Assembly (NCBI GenBank): GCA_965365275.1
Contig: CBDUBA010000061.1
Span: 1 to 25,406, forward strand
DNA from: JAGTVG01 sp965365275
GTDB taxonomy: Bacteria; Bacteroidota; Bacteroidia; Cytophagales; Cyclobacteriaceae
Direction: 5' to 3'
DNA: 25,406 nucleotides
Shown here: one piece after another, positions 24,301 through 25,406 of the stretch
Position numbering within the stretch: the stretch's first letter is position 1
Layout of the letters: each line of letters begins with the position of its first letter
Notes under the pieces: generated by a model
What the model was told of the DNA's origin: nothing
Seen by the model: only the letters and a program-made list of their open reading frames with translations
Databases searched by the model: none
Made by a program: the position numbers and the translations under genes

Positions 24301-25406
24301 TTCATCGATAGTAATGTCCACTTCCGAAAATACCGCAGAACATGGACCTGAGGGATCATCTGTTGTTAACCTTAATGTTACTGTTGTTCCGATTTCTGTT
24401 GAATCCGGTATATATTCCGTTATGAGCAATGTATTATTAACGAATGTACCGAGTCCGCCGGACCAGGTTACGGAAGATGCTCCGCCTCCAATGGATCCAT
24501 TGACAATAATACTGCTGCTTTCACAAACAATCTGATCAACTCCGGCATCTACTGTTGGTGGTGTGTTGATATATACATCGACCTGATCAGTTACAATATC
24601 GCATGGACCCGCCGGATCATTACTTGATATTGTAAGAGTTACCATGGTTCCTATTTCTCCCGCTGTCGGGAAATATATGGCATTTAGGGTATTCGCATCC
24701 GGATAGAAGGTTCCGGCACCACCGGACCAGGTGACAGAAGTTGTTGAACCCCCAAAGCCGGCATCGGTAAGTCTTACACTATCCTGTCCGCAAACCACTT
24801 TAGTAGTGCCTGCATCAACAGTAGGTGCAATATCGATTGTAATATCAACAGAATCTCTTGCAGCAACGCATGGCCCTGTCGGATTATTTGTTTCTATATA
24901 AAGTCTAACTGTAGAACCTGTTTCAACTGAATCAGGATTATAAGTAGCCAATAGCGTTGAAGTACTTGGCGTAAAGCTTCCCAGGCCGCCTGACCAGGTC
25001 ACTGAGGTCGCACTGCCTCCATAGGAAGCATCACTCATCAAAATGCTTGAGCCTTCGCATACTGTTTTATCAAGTCCTGCATTTACTGTCGGTGCGTTGT
25101 TGATGATCACTGCTACCTGGTCACTCACCGGCTCACATGGACCCGCACCATCAGGATCATCACTGGTCATCGTCAATATCACCGTCGTGCCTATCTCTGA
25201 GGCTACCGGTACATACCAGGCATTCAATGTCGTATTATTCGGATAGAACGTACCCGCTCCGCCACTCCAGGTTACGGAACTCGTACTGCCCGAGAAGGAT
25301 GCATCACTCATCTGGATACTATCCGGGAAACATAATTCCTTATCCAGGCCTGCATTGACTACTGGGGCTACATTGACCGTCAAATCCATCGAGTCGATCG
25401 CTGCTA
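21376..25406 (-). CDS. Giant T9SS-secreted surface protein with PKD-like repeats (N-terminus outside window)
   Basis: At least 1,342 residues; the frame is open to the right edge, and the codons there continue the end of another repeat, so the Met at 25389 is not the start. Using that Met as residue 1: five ~88-residue repeats (8-450), each with a WSGG core (AIWSGG in the last); two modules with SGGIFTG and VGGTFYG (about 451-605); PKD domains (about 610-790, with WLWDFDD and HTFSGAGQYNVSLSV); a jelly-roll/MAM-like domain (about 798-1000, with CEDFEADNGGW and YSDDGGISW); an Omp28-like domain (about 1001-1240); and a type A T9SS sorting domain (about 1255-1337, VKIYPQPAKEYAIVEF to the final HRKLTIIH). 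It is probably exported through the outer membrane and displayed or released. Substrate or adhesion target is unknown. Confidence 0.9.
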   Translation of the reverse strand, partial: AAIDSMDLTVNVAPVVNAGLDKELCFPDSIQMSDASFSGSTSSVTWSGGAGTFYPNNTTLNAWYVPVASEIGTTVILTMTSDDPDGAGPCEPVSDQVAVIINNAPTVNAGLDKTVCEGSSILMSDASYGGSATSVTWSGGLGSFTPSTSTLLATYNPDSVETGSTVRLYIETNNPTGPCVAARDSVDITIDIAPTVDAGTTKVVCGQDSVRLTDAGFGGSTTSVTWSGGAGTFYPDANTLNAIYFPTAGEIGTMVTLTISSNDPAGPCDIVTDQVDVYINTPPTVDAGVDQIVCESSSIIVNGSIGGGASSVTWSGGLGTFVNNTLLITEYIPDSTEIGTTVTLRLTTDDPSGPCSAVFSEVDITIDEAPIVDAGLDQAICIGDTLFLNGIIGGSASSAIWSGGIGTYSNINDLNAYYLPDTTERGSQIIFTLTTNDPAGPCPASDDKVFHTINALPNPTFFGLDPQMAINDPPVDLNGSPSGGIFTGVGINPPGSNTFDPIAAGEGMTYVTYTYTDANGCTNLYQDSTFVNPLPDIEFGGLEFAYCEFDDPAMLIGTPVGGTFYGAGTYQAGGNWYFDPDVANVGNHTIQYVFTDPFGVTDTTEGFTRVLPVPIADFTFDVNNTCVENSIPFVDLSSIDSSILSDSIVNYTWIFPDTIYSSQNPVHKFAEPKIEAILLRVESQGFSTKSCTAEKLGQVYVGGVPEVNYSSELISEGSITNFYSDVTFPTSEHEFNNGDVAQWLWDFDDAGATSSLPDPSHTFSGAGQYNVSLSVVSNRGCSGDTNKIVNIVPSVLVPANGILCEDFEADNGGWAISPNPALDSNSWEHGIPNGNEINYASSGNSAWVTKLNEPYYDGERSYLITPAYDISALDRPMLTFNYWSHLVGTDGVVLQYSDDGGISWNVVGSLTGTEPYNMRWWGNEWWYNYENISADPGEQQLDPTNNVGWTLESGGWVNARIPLDQITTRLTNPIIFRFAFASVETSVPNTLDGFAVDDFCLGNRTRNVLVEHFVNFELNTTQDTRDLYDVINSIPDELVYIEFHHGYQDGDLIYNENQILGDRANYYSAFGATTTSFKSFIDGIPQSDGEVLDDYEIVLRALKDPKVNINITVDSTAGVEPNRIEIHVRTTALEAISDDVSLFITLVEDNYGAYSSPNEYGITVQNLARAMFKDEPTYTDGLSGINIPAPWNPGDPELVFHVNPGETLTGFPTYNDDEYWVVAYIQDNLTNEVLQAEIVKVDNDKNVITDLEEDVARGVLENVKIYPQPAKEYAIVEFGDYISQDYDWEIMDQRGVTIGRGRVEKGSKGFEIDTGLLPNGIHFLLIGDNEGLKLHRKLTIIH
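24040..25368 (-). repeat. Five tandem ~88-residue cysteine-paired repeats
   Basis: Repeat units begin at residues 8, 99, 188, 277 and 364 (Met at 25389 = 1), each about 87-91 residues. Shared features in order: AP.V.AG, a first Cys at unit position 13 in every copy, a WSGG core (SVTWSGG in four copies, AIWSGG in the fifth), a conserved EIGTTV-type segment, and DP.GPC with a second Cys 61-65 residues after the first. The tail of a sixth copy reaches the window edge. The Cys pairs probably form one disulphide per unit. Confidence 0.88.

Noticed and set aside
24040..25368. The regular repeats as a CRISPR-like or satellite array
   Set aside because: The period is about 260-270 bases, the units are diverged at DNA level but conserved in protein, and they sit inside one open frame; they are protein domain repeats.

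Overview
The window is chromosomal DNA from a member of the Bacteroidota, probably a free-living Bacteroidia or Cytophagia lineage. Four things point there: a giant repeat protein ends in a type IX secretion (T9SS) sorting domain; several promoter candidates match the Bacteroidota form TAnnTTTG instead of TATAAT; Shine-Dalgarno sequences are mostly absent; and the SUF operon has the sufBCDSE + DUF59 + bacilliredoxin layout. The DNA is AT-rich, most strongly between genes. Nearly all of it is housekeeping. I saw no insertion sequence, phage gene, tRNA, rRNA or CRISPR array.

Layout. (1) 1-4655, plus strand: the end of an NtrC-type sigma-54 activator overlapping an NtrY-like histidine kinase, then the potassium uptake pair trkA-trkH behind its own promoter and a 28-bp dyad. 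(2) 4694-10515, minus strand: a small secreted, probably outer-membrane protein, then a tight group transcribed guaA -> periplasmic-binding-protein-like lipoprotein or secreted protein -> hemL. (3) 10721-12400, plus strand: the ABC-F translation factor ettA. (4) 12458-14134, minus strand: a FadD-type long-chain acyl-CoA synthetase. (5) 14135-14466 is the only gene-free stretch longer than 300 bases and is rich in signals: a nested dyad just upstream of fadD, a minus-strand Rho-independent terminator with a second hairpin and a matching promoter (a small RNA or terminated fadD leader), and the promoter of the next gene. (6) 14467-21125, plus strand: an Lrp/AsnC regulator with its own terminator, then the iron-sulphur operon sufB-sufC-sufD-sufS-sufE-DUF59-bacilliredoxin. 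(7) 21334-21372: a bidirectional terminator. (8) 21376 to the right edge, minus strand: a very large cell-surface or secreted protein with at least five ~88-residue cysteine-paired repeats, PKD domains, an Omp28-like domain and a T9SS C-terminal domain; its N-terminus lies outside the window.

How the genes fit together. In the SUF operon, SufS/SufE mobilise sulphur from cysteine, SufBCD is the scaffold, the DUF59 protein probably helps cluster maturation or transfer, and the bacilliredoxin suggests thiol redox control by bacillithiol. The guaA group mixes purine synthesis, an envelope protein and tetrapyrrole synthesis, so it is probably co-transcribed and not one pathway. The most novel-looking material is non-coding: the 14135-14466 region and the dyads at the trkA, fadD and sufB promoters. 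No clearly new multi-gene system is visible.
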